This document shows positions 9,122 to 18,283 of a stretch of DNA of 64,000 nucleotides, in pieces. Every line of letters starts with the position of its first letter. The first letter of the stretch is position 1. This stretch comes from Flavivirga aquatica. GTDB lineage: Bacteria > Bacteroidota > Bacteroidia > Flavobacteriales > Flavobacteriaceae. The DNA lies in NCBI RefSeq assembly GCF_001747085.1, contig NZ_MDJD01000046.1:26499-90498 (forward strand). Direction: 5' to 3'. The notes beneath the pieces are model-generated. The model ran no database searches. It was not told the origin of the DNA and saw only the letters and a program-made list of their open reading frames with translations. Made by a program: the position numbers and the translations under genes.

Positions 9122-10960
9122 ATGAAAAATTTAAAATTCTTATTTATAGTTTTATTTATAGGCTCTATGACATCTTGTGATGATGACTATTTAACAGAAA
9201 CGAATCCAAGTGCTAGTCCTGTAGCAGGCTATTGGAATAGCTTACAACGTACCGACATAGGTTTGGCAGCTGCATACAATGCTTTATTGCATAAGAATAT
9301 ATTAACAATCAATGAAGAAGCTTGGAGATCTGATATGGGTTGGCCAGGGTTTGGTAGACCAGTACCTAGCTCTAAAGGAGTCGAATTATTTATTTACAAT
9401 AAAGCATATTCTAGTAGTGATGGTTTTATTGAAGGTAAATGGAATGCATGTTATACAGGTATATTTAGAGCCAATCAAGTAATAGGTGCCTTAGAAATAT
9501 TAAAAGAAAATTTTCTAGAAGGAGAGTTTGAAGCGCAAGAAGAAGAATGGACATTACAAATGGCTCAAGCCAGATTTATAAGAGGATTGCTACATTTTTA
9601 TTTACATACAATCTATAATAAAGGAAGTGTTATAATTAATGATAGATTACCTATAACACGTGAAGATTTAGAGTTGCCTTTTACGCCTCAAGAAGCTGTT
9701 ATAGAATTGCTTAAAGATTTAAATCAGCCTTTGTCATCTTCTCAAGAGGTTTTAAATTTCTTTAGAGCGGATTTAACATATGCTTTCAATAATTTGCCTG
9801 CTCAATATAAAAACCCTTCTATAGATAAAGGGAGAGCAACAAAAGGGGCAGCAGCTACTATATTAGGTACAAGCCATTTATATGAGGAAGAATATAGCCA
9901 AGCAATGACATTTTTTGATGATATAATTAACAATCCAGAATATGGTTATGAATTAGTAAACGATATGAACTTGATGTTTACTACAGAAGGAGAATTTAAT
10001 AAAGAATCTATTTTAGAATTAAATTATACTTCAGATTTCAATCAAGATTTATCAATTTGGGCGAATAATGTGCTAACTAATCAATATGCAGTAGAAACGG
10101 TTAACAATAAAGGACCATTATTACCCGCTTGGATAATAGATGCTTATAAAACAGAAGCATTAGACCCATCAGACGAAAGAAATTTTTATAACGATCCTGT
10201 TAATGGTCGTTCTATACGTAACTTACCTCTTAGAGCAGCAGCTATGGTAGCTATTGTAGAAGATGATTTATCTACATATTATTTGGATGGTACAACACCA
10301 CAAAAAGTAAGAATAGGCTGGAATGGTTGGGGATTTGGTGTATATAAAAAATATACCAATCATGATATTTATAGAAGTGAAGATGCAAATCCAGATCCTC
10401 GTGGTAATAGGGCGTCTGCTAAAAATGTTGTAATAAATAGGTTGGCAGAAGTATATTTAATGCAAGCTGAGTGTTTTATAAAAACAGGAGATGTTCCAGC
10501 AGCATTAAGACTTATCAATGCTATACGTAAAAGATGGGGCTTAGAGTTGTTAGGACCATTAGATTCTATGTGGCCAGATGCTACTTATAATTTAGAAAAT
10601 TATACAGCAGACGCACTCATGGAGCACTTAATGTATTTGGAAAAACCACTTGAATTATCATTAGAGGGGAACTCTATACGTTGGACAGATTTACGTAGAT
10701 GGGGTGTGATTAAGGAAAATTTCCAGAGATTATCAGATAAAACATTCTACGCTATCAATTATACGTTTAGAAAGCTTGATGGTACAACAGCAAATAAAAA
10801 TAGTTCATCTATACATAATACATTACCAAGCCCTGCTCCAGGATTAAGAGTTGTAGATTATGAGTATGATGATACAAATGCAAACTATAATCCTGAATTA
10901 CATGATTATTTACCTATACCATTAGGAGAAATTTTGAGGAACTCAAATATTAATCTATAA
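9122..10960 (+). CDS. susD: SusD/RagB-family glycan-binding lipoprotein
   Basis: This 612-residue lipoprotein has a lipobox ending TSCDDDY, so it is anchored through the Cys near residue 19. The N-terminal part has the SusD-like helical tetratricopeptide pattern (TDIGLAAAYNALL, ARFIRGLLHFYL). The C-terminal RagB/SusD part contains NRLAEVYLMQAEC and an RWTDLRRWG segment. It forms the lid of the SusC transporter at the cell surface and binds the incoming glycan. The susC gene precedes it by 6 bp and a probable surface glycan-binding protein follows 11 bp later, so the three form one operon. Confidence 0.95.
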   Translation: MKNLKFLFIVLFIGSMTSCDDDYLTETNPSASPVAGYWNSLQRTDIGLAAAYNALLHKNILTINEEAWRSDMGWPGFGRPVPSSKGVELFIYNKAYSSSDGFIEGKWNACYTGIFRANQVIGALEILKENFLEGEFEAQEEEWTLQMAQARFIRGLLHFYLHTIYNKGSVIINDRLPITREDLELPFTPQEAVIELLKDLNQPLSSSQEVLNFFRADLTYAFNNLPAQYKNPSIDKGRATKGAAATILGTSHLYEEEYSQAMTFFDDIINNPEYGYELVNDMNLMFTTEGEFNKESILELNYTSDFNQDLSIWANNVLTNQYAVETVNNKGPLLPAWIIDAYKTEALDPSDERNFYNDPVNGRSIRNLPLRAAAMVAIVEDDLSTYYLDGTTPQKVRIGWNGWGFGVYKKYTNHDIYRSEDANPDPRGNRASAKNVVINRLAEVYLMQAECFIKTGDVPAALRLINAIRKRWGLELLGPLDSMWPDATYNLENYTADALMEHLMYLEKPLELSLEGNSIRWTDLRRWGVIKENFQRLSDKTFYAINYTFRKLDGTTANKNSSSIHNTLPSPAPGLRVVDYEYDDTNANYNPELHDYLPIPLGEILRNSNINL

Positions 10961-10971
10961 AAAAAAGAAAA

Positions 10972-12639
10972 ATGAAAAATTATAAACATATTGCCGTTAT
11001 AATATTTGCATTCATCTTTGTTTTTGCATGCGAAAAAGATGATAATCCTGATTTTCCGTTATTACAAGAAGCAACTTGGGTGAGTTCAATACGTCCAACT
11101 GAATTTATTGATCCTTTTCCTCTAAATGAGGGAGAAGCGATTTCATTTGTAGATTTATCGCAAGGAGCTTTGAGTCATGAATTTATTATTGAAGAAGGTA
11201 ATTTTTTCCTTGATAAAAGTTATAAAAATTCAGATTCTTTACCTTTATTTATTTTACCTGATGCAGGAACAACAACAGCAAGTAAAGATGCACATGTTTT
11301 GTTTATGAAACCAGGTTTAAATAAAATAAGGCTTAGAAACACATATAGAGATTCGGTAACTTACTTAGCTAAAGAACCTATAGGAGCGGTTTTTCAAGAT
11401 GGTGTTTGGGTTATAGAAAATGAATGGAATATAGACGTATATGGTGTATTAAAACCAGCATTTCAAGTATTGGATAAAGACGGTAATGAGATTTTAAACA
11501 TTACTGGAGATATCGAAACTTCTATTGATGATATAGAAACTTGGCCAGTTGTAGATGTTGAATCTGGTGATGCACTTACTTTTGTTGATTTAACAACAGA
11601 AGATAGACCTACGGGAAGACAATGGAATTTTGAAGGAAAACCAAAAAACTCTCCAGACGAAATTGTTACTGTAACTTTTTTTAAATTAGGTGAATTTAAA
11701 GCAGGAGTACTACGATCTATAAGAGCAGATGGCTTACCAGAAAATAGAGTGGATAAGCAAATTCCTATACTGGTAAATGTAATACCTTCTACAAAACCTT
11801 ATGTTTTTAATGGAGAACTTAAAGAATCGCGTAATGAAGCTATAAGTTTTGCTACTACAGGTGAAGTAAAGGAATTTTCAGGTCAAGAAGCTAGTTTTAC
11901 GGTTAATGTAAAAAATGATGCCACTGGTTTTGATAAAAATGTAACAGTAAGTTCTGCATTTGTTAATCCAAACGATGCAACAGAAATACGTTTAGTATTA
12001 TCTGAGCCTATTTATAATACAGATGTAGTAACTATATCATATTCTGGAACAGGAATAGAATCTGTAGATAATAGAGTTTTAGGAAGTTTTGGTCCAGAAA
12101 TAGTAGAGATGGATCCAGGAGAAAATTTATTGCCAAACTATTTTGCTGGGTTTGAATCTGCCCATCCAAATTGGAAAGCAGCTTTTAGTACTGGATATTG
12201 GGTAGGTAATAATAATGGTAGTTTAGGTCAAGAATTTTATAAACGAACAACACAACAAATTGCTAGCGGGACAGCTGCTATGCTTTATTTGGCTCCAGAA
12301 GGTGTTAAAGCAGTGAATTTACAAGGTTTAGATTTTAATAAGTTTAATATCCCAGCAGGAAATTATAAGTTATCTATAACTGTATTTTTAGCCGAGGGTA
12401 ATACTATGTCTCAATTAGGAACTTTAGTTACTAAGCCTTGGACAGTTATTAATTGGGATCTTAGTACTTTAGAGAGAGGTGTATGGCACACTTTAACTCA
12501 AACAGTAAACTTTAACGAACCCCCAAAAGAGAAGTATAACATAAGAGTTATACCTGGAGATAATCCAAATGCATTAACAGGGGAGCAAAAATTTTATTTA
12601 GACGACTTATCATTTACAGGTTTTGAACCCCGTCCTTAA
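10972..12639 (+). CDS. Probable surface glycan-binding lipoprotein (SusE/F position)
   Basis: This 555-residue lipoprotein has a lipobox at FACEKDD (Cys near residue 20) with acidic residues behind it, typical of surface-exposed Bacteroidota lipoproteins. The body looks like several beta-sandwich domains: PKD-like repeats in the first half, an Ig-like strand pattern in the middle, and a C-terminal carbohydrate-binding-module-like domain from about residue 385. Its place right after susD and the lack of catalytic motifs suggest a surface glycan-binding protein that captures the polysaccharide for SusCD. Ligand specificity cannot be read from sequence. Confidence 0.75.
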   Translation: MKNYKHIAVIIFAFIFVFACEKDDNPDFPLLQEATWVSSIRPTEFIDPFPLNEGEAISFVDLSQGALSHEFIIEEGNFFLDKSYKNSDSLPLFILPDAGTTTASKDAHVLFMKPGLNKIRLRNTYRDSVTYLAKEPIGAVFQDGVWVIENEWNIDVYGVLKPAFQVLDKDGNEILNITGDIETSIDDIETWPVVDVESGDALTFVDLTTEDRPTGRQWNFEGKPKNSPDEIVTVTFFKLGEFKAGVLRSIRADGLPENRVDKQIPILVNVIPSTKPYVFNGELKESRNEAISFATTGEVKEFSGQEASFTVNVKNDATGFDKNVTVSSAFVNPNDATEIRLVLSEPIYNTDVVTISYSGTGIESVDNRVLGSFGPEIVEMDPGENLLPNYFAGFESAHPNWKAAFSTGYWVGNNNGSLGQEFYKRTTQQIASGTAAMLYLAPEGVKAVNLQGLDFNKFNIPAGNYKLSITVFLAEGNTMSQLGTLVTKPWTVINWDLSTLERGVWHTLTQTVNFNEPPKEKYNIRVIPGDNPNALTGEQKFYLDDLSFTGFEPRP

Positions 12640-12644
12640 ATAAG

Positions 12645-12667
12645 TTATTATTATTATTATTATTATT
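12645..12667 (+). repeat. TTA trinucleotide microsatellite
   Basis: About 7.7 uninterrupted units of TTA lie just after the stop of the glycan-binding protein gene. Such a tract can change length by slippage. It is in the untranslated gap between two operon genes, so any effect would be on spacing or RNA structure and not on protein. Confidence 0.85.
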
Positions 12668-12702
12668 TCCTCTCTATTTTTGAGTGAAAGTTATAGAGAG
12701 GA
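12668..12702 (+). terminator. Stem-loop between PUL genes, possible attenuator
   Basis: A perfect 9-bp stem (TCCTCTCTA with TAGAGAGGA) closes a 17-nt loop. No T-run follows, so a simple intrinsic terminator is unlikely. It could instead protect the upstream mRNA end or lower expression of the downstream lipoprotein gene. Confidence 0.45.
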
Positions 12703-12726
12703 ATTAACATTTTAAAATCAAAATAC

Positions 12727-13182
12727 ATGAAAAATACAATAATAAAATTTTGCTGTCTCTTCACTTTAATTTTTTCAGTTATTGGCTGTGGAGAAGAAGC
12801 AGAATTTCAAGCGTCAGATATTGAATTAGTTCCAATTTACTATGTAACAGACATTGTAGGTAGTGAGGCACCTCATTCAATAGAGGTATATAAAGAAAAA
12901 CCTTTATTAATTGAATTTTCAAGTAAAGTTCAGGCAAAGAGTTTTGCTATTTCTAATTATCAGGATTTATCTGATGGAACAGCGTTTAATATCACATTTG
13001 ATAAAGTAGTATTGATGGAACAAGAAGATGGAAGTTTTATAGATGTTGTAAATTCGTATGTTATAAATGCAGATGTATTAACTGGTGATGGTTCTATAGA
13101 AATTACTTGGCAAAATTCAGATAATACTTTTACAACAGAAACATATACTATTAAACTTGTTGAAACAGAAAGATATAATTAA
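12727..13182 (+). CDS. Small unknown lipoprotein in the PUL
   Basis: This 151-residue protein has a clear lipobox (VIGCGEE, Cys21) followed by acidic residues, so it is probably surface-exposed. The mature part of about 130 residues is predicted all-beta, with one or two Ig-like sandwiches, and has no enzyme motif I recognise. I cannot name a family. It is the last gene before a strong hairpin and follows the susCD/glycan-binding group by 87 bp, so an accessory glycan-binding role is reasonable but unproven. Confidence 0.72.
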   Translation: MKNTIIKFCCLFTLIFSVIGCGEEAEFQASDIELVPIYYVTDIVGSEAPHSIEVYKEKPLLIEFSSKVQAKSFAISNYQDLSDGTAFNITFDKVVLMEQEDGSFIDVVNSYVINADVLTGDGSIEITWQNSDNTFTTETYTIKLVETERYN

Positions 13183-13244
13183 TATTAAATTCTTATAAGA
13201 GAAACTTATGGGGTGAATATTATATTATAGTTGAAGAATATTAT

Positions 13245-13282
13245 AATAAGGCTAACATTCTTTTTTGAATGTTAGCCTTATT
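13245..13282 (+). terminator. Perfect 16-bp hairpin at the end of the susCD group
   Basis: The arms AATAAGGCTAACATTC and GAATGTTAGCCTTATT pair perfectly across a 6-nt T loop. The sequence after it is AGGATT, not a T-run, so it is not a textbook intrinsic terminator. It separates the small lipoprotein gene from the following sulfatase and probably ends or stabilises the upstream transcript. Confidence 0.65.
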
Positions 13283-13366
13283 AGGATTTATCAATAAAAA
13301 GAACACTCTAAAATAATGTTTTTCTATTTTTACTGTATTCAATTTTACTAATCTACAAATAATTTC

Positions 13367-14938
13367 ATGAAAAACTATTTTAAATTAATTACTTGTGTAA
13401 TATTAATGACCTTGATTATTGGATGTCAATCAAACAAAAAGAAGGCGGAATCGAAGTTAGAAGTACAACCTGTTAAAAAAGTAAATCCTAACATTGTTGT
13501 GATTTACTTAGACGATTTAGGTTATGGAGATTTAAGTGCTTATGGAGCTACAGAATTGATAACACCAAATATAGATGCTTTGGCTAGTGGAGGTATGCGT
13601 TTTACAAATGCATATGCATCATCTGCCACGTGTACACCAAGTAGGTATGCATTGTTAACAGGTATGTATCCATGGCGTAATAAAAACGCAAAAATCCTTC
13701 CAGGTACTGCACCTTTGTTAATTAGTACAGAACAACAAACATTACCTAAAATGCTTAAAAAAGAAGGGTACCAAACAGCTATTGTTGGTAAATGGCATTT
13801 AGGTTTGGGTACAGGTATAGTTAATTGGAATGAAAGAGTATCTCCTGGTCCAAATGAAGTAGGTTTTGATGAGTCTTATATTTTGGCAGCTACTCAAGAT
13901 AGAGTACCAACTGTTTATATTGAAAATGGAAATGTTGTAGGCCTAGATAAAAATGATCCAATAGAGGTTGATTATAAAAATAATTTTGAAGGGGAACCTA
14001 CAGCAATTACTAATCCAGAAATGGTTAAGATGAAATGGCATCATGGTCATAACAATAGTATAGTAAATGGAATTCCTCGTATTGGATATATGAAAGGTGG
14101 AGACGGAGCTAAATGGAGTGATATTGATATGGCAGATAATTTTCTTAAAAGAGCACAAGCTTATGTGAAAGATCATGAGAATAAACCTTTCTTTTTATAT
14201 TATGCTATGCAACAACCTCATGTACCTCGCACACCTCATCCTCGTTTTGTTGGGAAATCAGGTTTAGGACCTAGAGGAGATGTTATTTTAGAAGCAGATT
14301 GGTGTATAGGTGAGTTTATGAAAACTTTAGAAGCAGAAGGTATTTTAGAAAATACTTTAGTTGTTTTTTCTAGTGATAATGGACCTGTTTTAAATGATGG
14401 GTATTTTGATGATGCTGTAGAAAAAATAGGGAAGCACAAACCTTCAGGAAAATTACGTGGAGGTAAGTATAGTTTATTTGAAGCTGGAACACGCATGCCA
14501 TTTATAACGTATTGGAAAGGAGAAATTCAACCAGGGGTTTCTAATGCTTTGGTATGCCAAATGGATTTGTTAGCATCTGTAGCAAAACTAGTAGGAATAG
14601 AAGAAACTTCAACAGATAGTAAAGAGTTATTAGATGTTCTTTTAGGTAAAAGTAATGATGGTAGAACAGACTTAGTATTAGAAGCAACAAGTAGAACAGC
14701 TTTAAGGAGTGGAGAGTGGTTAATGATACCTCCGTATAAAGGAAAAGCTATTGAGGAGAAGGTACAGATAGAATTGGGTAACTCACTTGATTTTAAGTTA
14801 TTTAATCTTAAAGAGGATATAGGGCAGCAGAACAATTTAGCTAAATCCAATCCTGAAAAACTTAAAGAAATGATTGAGAAATTTGAAACTTTAAGAGGAA
14901 AGAATTATAATAATATTGAAAAATTAGAATTAAAGTAG
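13367..14938 (+). CDS. Formylglycine-dependent sulfatase lipoprotein (S1 family)
   Basis: This 523-residue protein has a lipobox LIIGC (Cys20) and so is probably membrane-anchored, unlike the first sulfatase of the locus. NIVVIYLDDLGYGD carries the metal-binding aspartates. CTPSR begins at Cys89, the formylglycine site, and is followed by LLTGMY. GKWHLG, the histidines of QQPHVP and SSDNGP complete the active-site pattern of arylsulfatase-type S1 enzymes. It would remove sulfate groups from the imported or surface-bound galactan so that GH2 and GH110 can act. It is downstream of a strong hairpin and may have its own promoter. A bidirectional terminator follows. Confidence 0.93.
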   Translation: MKNYFKLITCVILMTLIIGCQSNKKKAESKLEVQPVKKVNPNIVVIYLDDLGYGDLSAYGATELITPNIDALASGGMRFTNAYASSATCTPSRYALLTGMYPWRNKNAKILPGTAPLLISTEQQTLPKMLKKEGYQTAIVGKWHLGLGTGIVNWNERVSPGPNEVGFDESYILAATQDRVPTVYIENGNVVGLDKNDPIEVDYKNNFEGEPTAITNPEMVKMKWHHGHNNSIVNGIPRIGYMKGGDGAKWSDIDMADNFLKRAQAYVKDHENKPFFLYYAMQQPHVPRTPHPRFVGKSGLGPRGDVILEADWCIGEFMKTLEAEGILENTLVVFSSDNGPVLNDGYFDDAVEKIGKHKPSGKLRGGKYSLFEAGTRMPFITYWKGEIQPGVSNALVCQMDLLASVAKLVGIEETSTDSKELLDVLLGKSNDGRTDLVLEATSRTALRSGEWLMIPPYKGKAIEEKVQIELGNSLDFKLFNLKEDIGQQNNLAKSNPEKLKEMIEKFETLRGKNYNNIEKLELK

Positions 14939-14954
14939 ATTAATCTAATTCTCC

Positions 14955-14993
14955 AAAAAATAATGCCGTATATATTTATACGGCATTATTTTG
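14955..14993 (+). terminator. Bidirectional intrinsic terminator between convergent genes
   Basis: The stem AAATAATGCCGTA / TACGGCATTATTT is flanked by A-rich and T-rich runs on both sides. It lies 17 bp after the sulfatase stop and just before the end of the convergent gene at 15,006, so it can serve both strands. Confidence 0.88.
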
Positions 14994-15005
14994 TTTATAA
15001 CCTTC

Positions 15006-16250
15006 TTAATTATAATGATATATATATCCAAAGCCTAATTCGGCAAAATCTGCTTGCCCAAGATTAGCATTAATAAATGTGCCCAAATACACATTAGATT
15101 TTGTTTTTTTTTGATTTCCAATAAAATAGTATTTTAAGCCTAATCGTGATGAAATTAATTGTTTAAGTTTATAATAAAAACCAAAATCACCTAAAACAAT
15201 AGCACTATTCTCTGGAATTGTTTTAGGAACATAATCCCAACCTTGATTTATTTTCCAATCAATTTTATAGCCAGGTTTGTGTAAATTAAAACCAAGTTGC
15301 AAATCAATTCCTATATGATTCATTAAAATCTCACCATTTAAAGTCAAACCAATATTTGAAGCATTCCATGTAGGGGTCTTTTTAAAAGAATCAAATTCTC
15401 TACCATCTTGAACTAATGATTCATTATTTATTATATAATCGTAGTAATTTTGATAAAAACGATAATAGAATCCAATACCTAATTTAAAAGTATTATTATA
15501 AATTTTACCATACTCGCCAGAGAGCGTATATACAGGATTCATATTATTGAATGCTTTAGAAAGTACATTTATACCATAGCCAGTAGAGAATGTAAAGTAA
15601 TTACTTCTGCTTTTTAGTAAACTTTTTAAGGGAGTTTCATTAGGTAACTTATTTGATTTATGTTTAGTATTTATATTTGTAGATAGGCTTAATAGAAAAG
15701 AGTTAAACCCTTGATTTGGTAATCGTAAATGTCCATTTGAATGATGAAAATAGCCAGCGCCAATACGCCAATCTTTGAAGAATTCATAATATGTGAAAGC
15801 TTTAAATGACCATACTATATCTGTTGAAACAGCCTTATTATATGGATTATATATAGAATCGTATTTTTTATTGAAATAAGAAGCACCTATTCCAAGATGG
15901 ACTTTTAAGTTTTTCTTTTTAAAAGCATTAAATTCTAAAAAAGGTAATATAGAGATAGCATTTCCTAATTTATTTTTATTTCCAAAATCTGTGTAGCCAA
16001 TACTAAACCCAGTTCTTTGTATTTTAAGTCTTTTAGCCCACTCTTGTTGATTCGTAGTTTGATACCAAGCCAAGTTTAGTATAAACTGTTTTTGCATTTT
16101 TCTATCTGGAAAGTCTGAGTTAGCCTCTGCTGTAATACCAACAAGAATTTCAGGATTAATAATGATAGAATTAGGGTCTGAATAATTTTTTTGTTGACTA
16201 AAGGAAAATAGAGAACAACTAATAAAGAGATAAGTGAAATTTTTATTCAT
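15006..16250 (-). CDS. Acyloxyacyl hydrolase / PagL-like outer-membrane lipid A deacylase
   Basis: This 414-residue protein has a signal peptide and a beta-barrel strand pattern ending in an aromatic-rich C-terminus. The motif HHSNGHLRLPNQGFNS contains His169-x-Ser171-Asn, matching the His-x-Ser-Asn catalytic segment of PagL-type lipid A 3-O-deacylases and the PN-x-G-x-NS sequence of Bacteroidota acyloxyacyl hydrolases. It would trim acyl chains from lipid A in the outer membrane. It is much longer than proteobacterial PagL (about 170-190 residues), which is usual for the Bacteroidota version. It is convergent with the PUL and probably not part of it. Confidence 0.72.
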   Translation of the reverse strand: MNKNFTYLFISCSLFSFSQQKNYSDPNSIIINPEILVGITAEANSDFPDRKMQKQFILNLAWYQTTNQQEWAKRLKIQRTGFSIGYTDFGNKNKLGNAISILPFLEFNAFKKKNLKVHLGIGASYFNKKYDSIYNPYNKAVSTDIVWSFKAFTYYEFFKDWRIGAGYFHHSNGHLRLPNQGFNSFLLSLSTNINTKHKSNKLPNETPLKSLLKSRSNYFTFSTGYGINVLSKAFNNMNPVYTLSGEYGKIYNNTFKLGIGFYYRFYQNYYDYIINNESLVQDGREFDSFKKTPTWNASNIGLTLNGEILMNHIGIDLQLGFNLHKPGYKIDWKINQGWDYVPKTIPENSAIVLGDFGFYYKLKQLISSRLGLKYYFIGNQKKTKSNVYLGTFINANLGQADFAELGFGYIYHYN

Positions 16251-17266
16251 ATAGATTCTAATAAAGAATAAGTTTTTTTCATTTTTAAATGTATAAAAAT
16301 CTTATTTATTTGTCAGATTTGCTAACAATAATATATATAAAAATCAACAGTATAATTGTTTTATTAAATCTCTCTAATTATCAATGCTTTATAAAATTGA
16401 GATAAATATCATTGGTAACTACTCTCTATTAGCTTCTAAAGAACAGGATTAGTGCTTTTATGTGTTAAGTATTTGTTTTAAAGGTTGTTATGTTTAGGAA
16501 TAAATTCTTTATATATTTTAATTATTATGTATAAATATAAAAAAACTTTTGGAGTTGATACCTATTAAATCTTTAACCTTAACTTAAATCTACCTAAAAG
16601 TAAAGCGTATTATAATTACTTAGGCTCTCTAAGCAGACTACCTTATAGTCAATGTGTAAATTAGTCTCTTTTTAAAGAACCAATAACAGTATCTTTAGGT
16701 TAAGTTGAAAATATTAAGATATTTAATAATTTTAGAAATTAGCAGCCACTAAATGCTAGAAAAGTTATGATGCTAGAATCAAACTTTTATATTTTTTCTT
16801 CTTAAAAAATAAAAAGCTTCTCTTTACCAAAGAGAAGCTTTATTGGGTATCTCTTTATTGATTAACGAACTATTATAAATTTTTAATTATTATGCTATAC
16901 AATTTTAAATAAATTGATTAGAAAATAATTATTAATCTAAGACTAGTGGGAAAATGGTTTTGAATGTTTCTTTTTAGAGGTAACATACTATTACTTACTT
17001 TATGTTTCATTCTAGAGCTAACCCATGACTTATATTATAAACTTAATACTGCTAAATTATAATTAAAAAAATACGATTATAAAATGTTTCGATGAAGGAT
17101 TCTATAACTAAAGTTTAATGGTTAAAAAGTATCGATGAGTTAAAAATGGTATTTGCTTTAAGGTTTATATTATCTATTTAATTTGGTAACTCAGCCGTAT
17201 GTATACAAGTCTTTTGGTATCAGAATTATTTTTTAGATATCTTAAGTTTATCCTACAGTTTCTAAC
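16251..17266. other. AT-rich intergenic region with no intact gene
   Basis: No convincing reading frame was found over about 1 kb. It contains a strong hairpin at 16,813-16,841. On the - strand the codons for KFIIVR and a stop (16,862-16,882) sit just before that hairpin, which looks like the last residues of a lost T9SS cargo gene plus its terminator. The rest shows nothing I can interpret. Confidence 0.5.
16813..16841 (-). terminator. Intrinsic terminator of a lost - strand gene
   Basis: A perfect 13-bp stem (AAAGCTTCTCTTT / AAAGAGAAGCTTT) has a 3-nt loop. Read on the - strand it is followed by a T-rich run, and it lies 20 bp after a KFIIVR-stop remnant of the kind that ends T9SS sorting domains. 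Confidence 0.6.
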
Positions 17267-17911
17267 ATTATCCGCACAGATAGTGGATTTAGCTGTTCCC
17301 CTTATACAAATTAGTAGATTATTACAATTTGCTATTTGTCACAGGGCAAGCCAGTAATGCCGTGCTAAAAAGAAAAGTTGAACGCTGTGTAAAAGCAGTT
17401 AAACATCTCTATGTAGCTCAAAATATAAAACATCAACATTTTATAAGCTTTACTTATCAAGCCAAATCATGGCAGAGCCCACAACAAGCCTATACAAAAA
17501 ATTGAAAGTACAGGTAAAGGACTAAATGTTCGTCGTTTTATTAGCAATATAAAAGAGAAAGAAGTACGTGAAATCTACTTTGATTTTTATGTAAAACGTG
17601 GATAATCAAGCGAGAACAGAATTAATGAAGTGAAAAACATGTGTTTTCAGATAGAGTATCAAATCATGGTTTTTTTGGCTAATTTTTTCAGGCTATTTCT
17701 AAGTAACTTAGCTTACGAAATATTTTTATTGCTCAAAAAAAGTATAAAAAAGACAAGATTTACAAAAGCAAAAAAATGGCAAATAAGCACAATAAGAACC
17801 CAGTTGTTAAAAATTGGAGCAACACTAAAAGTTACTAAAAAACGAATTTACTATCAATTGTCAAAAGCATTTGTAAATCAAGATTTGTTTCGAGAGATAA
17901 TAACACAATGA
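17267..17911 (+). pseudogene. Degenerate IS1380-family transposase, copy 1
   Basis: Several frames read as successive pieces of an IS1380 transposase: IRTDSGF, then ASNAVLKRKVERCVKAVKH, then ESTGKGLNVRRFISNI, then EIYFDFYVKRG, then the C-terminal block from 17,630 with FLANFFRLFL, KKWQISTIRTQLLKIGA and LFREIITQ. Frameshifts and stops separate them, and the N-terminal half with the first catalytic Asp region is missing. The open frame at 17,630-17,911 is therefore the tail of a dead transposase and not a gene. Its last part and the downstream 200 bp are repeated at 22.9-23.4 kb. Confidence 0.85.
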
Positions 17912-18117
17912 AGGTTTTAAAATGTGAATTTTAAAACCTTGGGATATCTATGTCTTGGTGTGAAAAATTGACCATTTTTTTGATTTATTGAACATATAAA
18001 TAGACCCAGTCATTCAAAAAAATCGTATAAATCTCTAAATATAAAACAATAATTAAAGGGTAAGCACAAAGATTCGATTATTAAACCCAATAAGTATACT
18101 ATGAATAATGCGGGTTA
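17622..18117 (+). repeat. About 490-bp direct repeat, copy 1 (IS1380 right part)
   Basis: From the transposase tail to the bases GCGGGTTA this segment matches 22,926-23,422 closely and in the same orientation, with scattered substitutions and small indels. The shared end (CACTATGA-TAATGCGGG region) is probably the right terminal inverted repeat of the element. No left end was found for either copy. Confidence 0.85.
17911..17940 (+). terminator. Hairpin at the end of the IS1380 remnant, copy 1
   Basis: AAGGTTTTAAAA pairs with TTTTAAAACCTT right after the transposase stop. In the second copy the central loop bases are exactly reverse-complemented (TGTGAA here, TTCACA there). Confidence 0.7.
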
Positions 18118-18283
18118 GTAATCCTTTGACTAGTAAATTTTGTGATAAATAAAAATAGTTTAATTCTTACAAAATTGACTTAAATTGTTATATTGGGATC
18201 GGTATGCACATGATTATACTCATCAAGATAAATATTCTAAATACAGCTTATTAAAAGCTTTTAACCTTTAAAATCTATTAAAA

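Noticed and set aside
12645..12702. TTA tract plus hairpin as a riboswitch or CRISPR-like array
   Set aside because: There is only one simple trinucleotide tract and one short stem, with no spacers or conserved aptamer features.
13943..14850. Three - strand frames of 77-107 residues
   Set aside because: They lie wholly inside the sulfatase gene on the other strand and have no family features; they are antisense shadows.
17630..17911. 93-residue open frame as a separate gene
   Set aside because: It is the C-terminal tail of a broken IS1380 transposase; upstream frames carry the preceding pieces and a second decayed copy exists.
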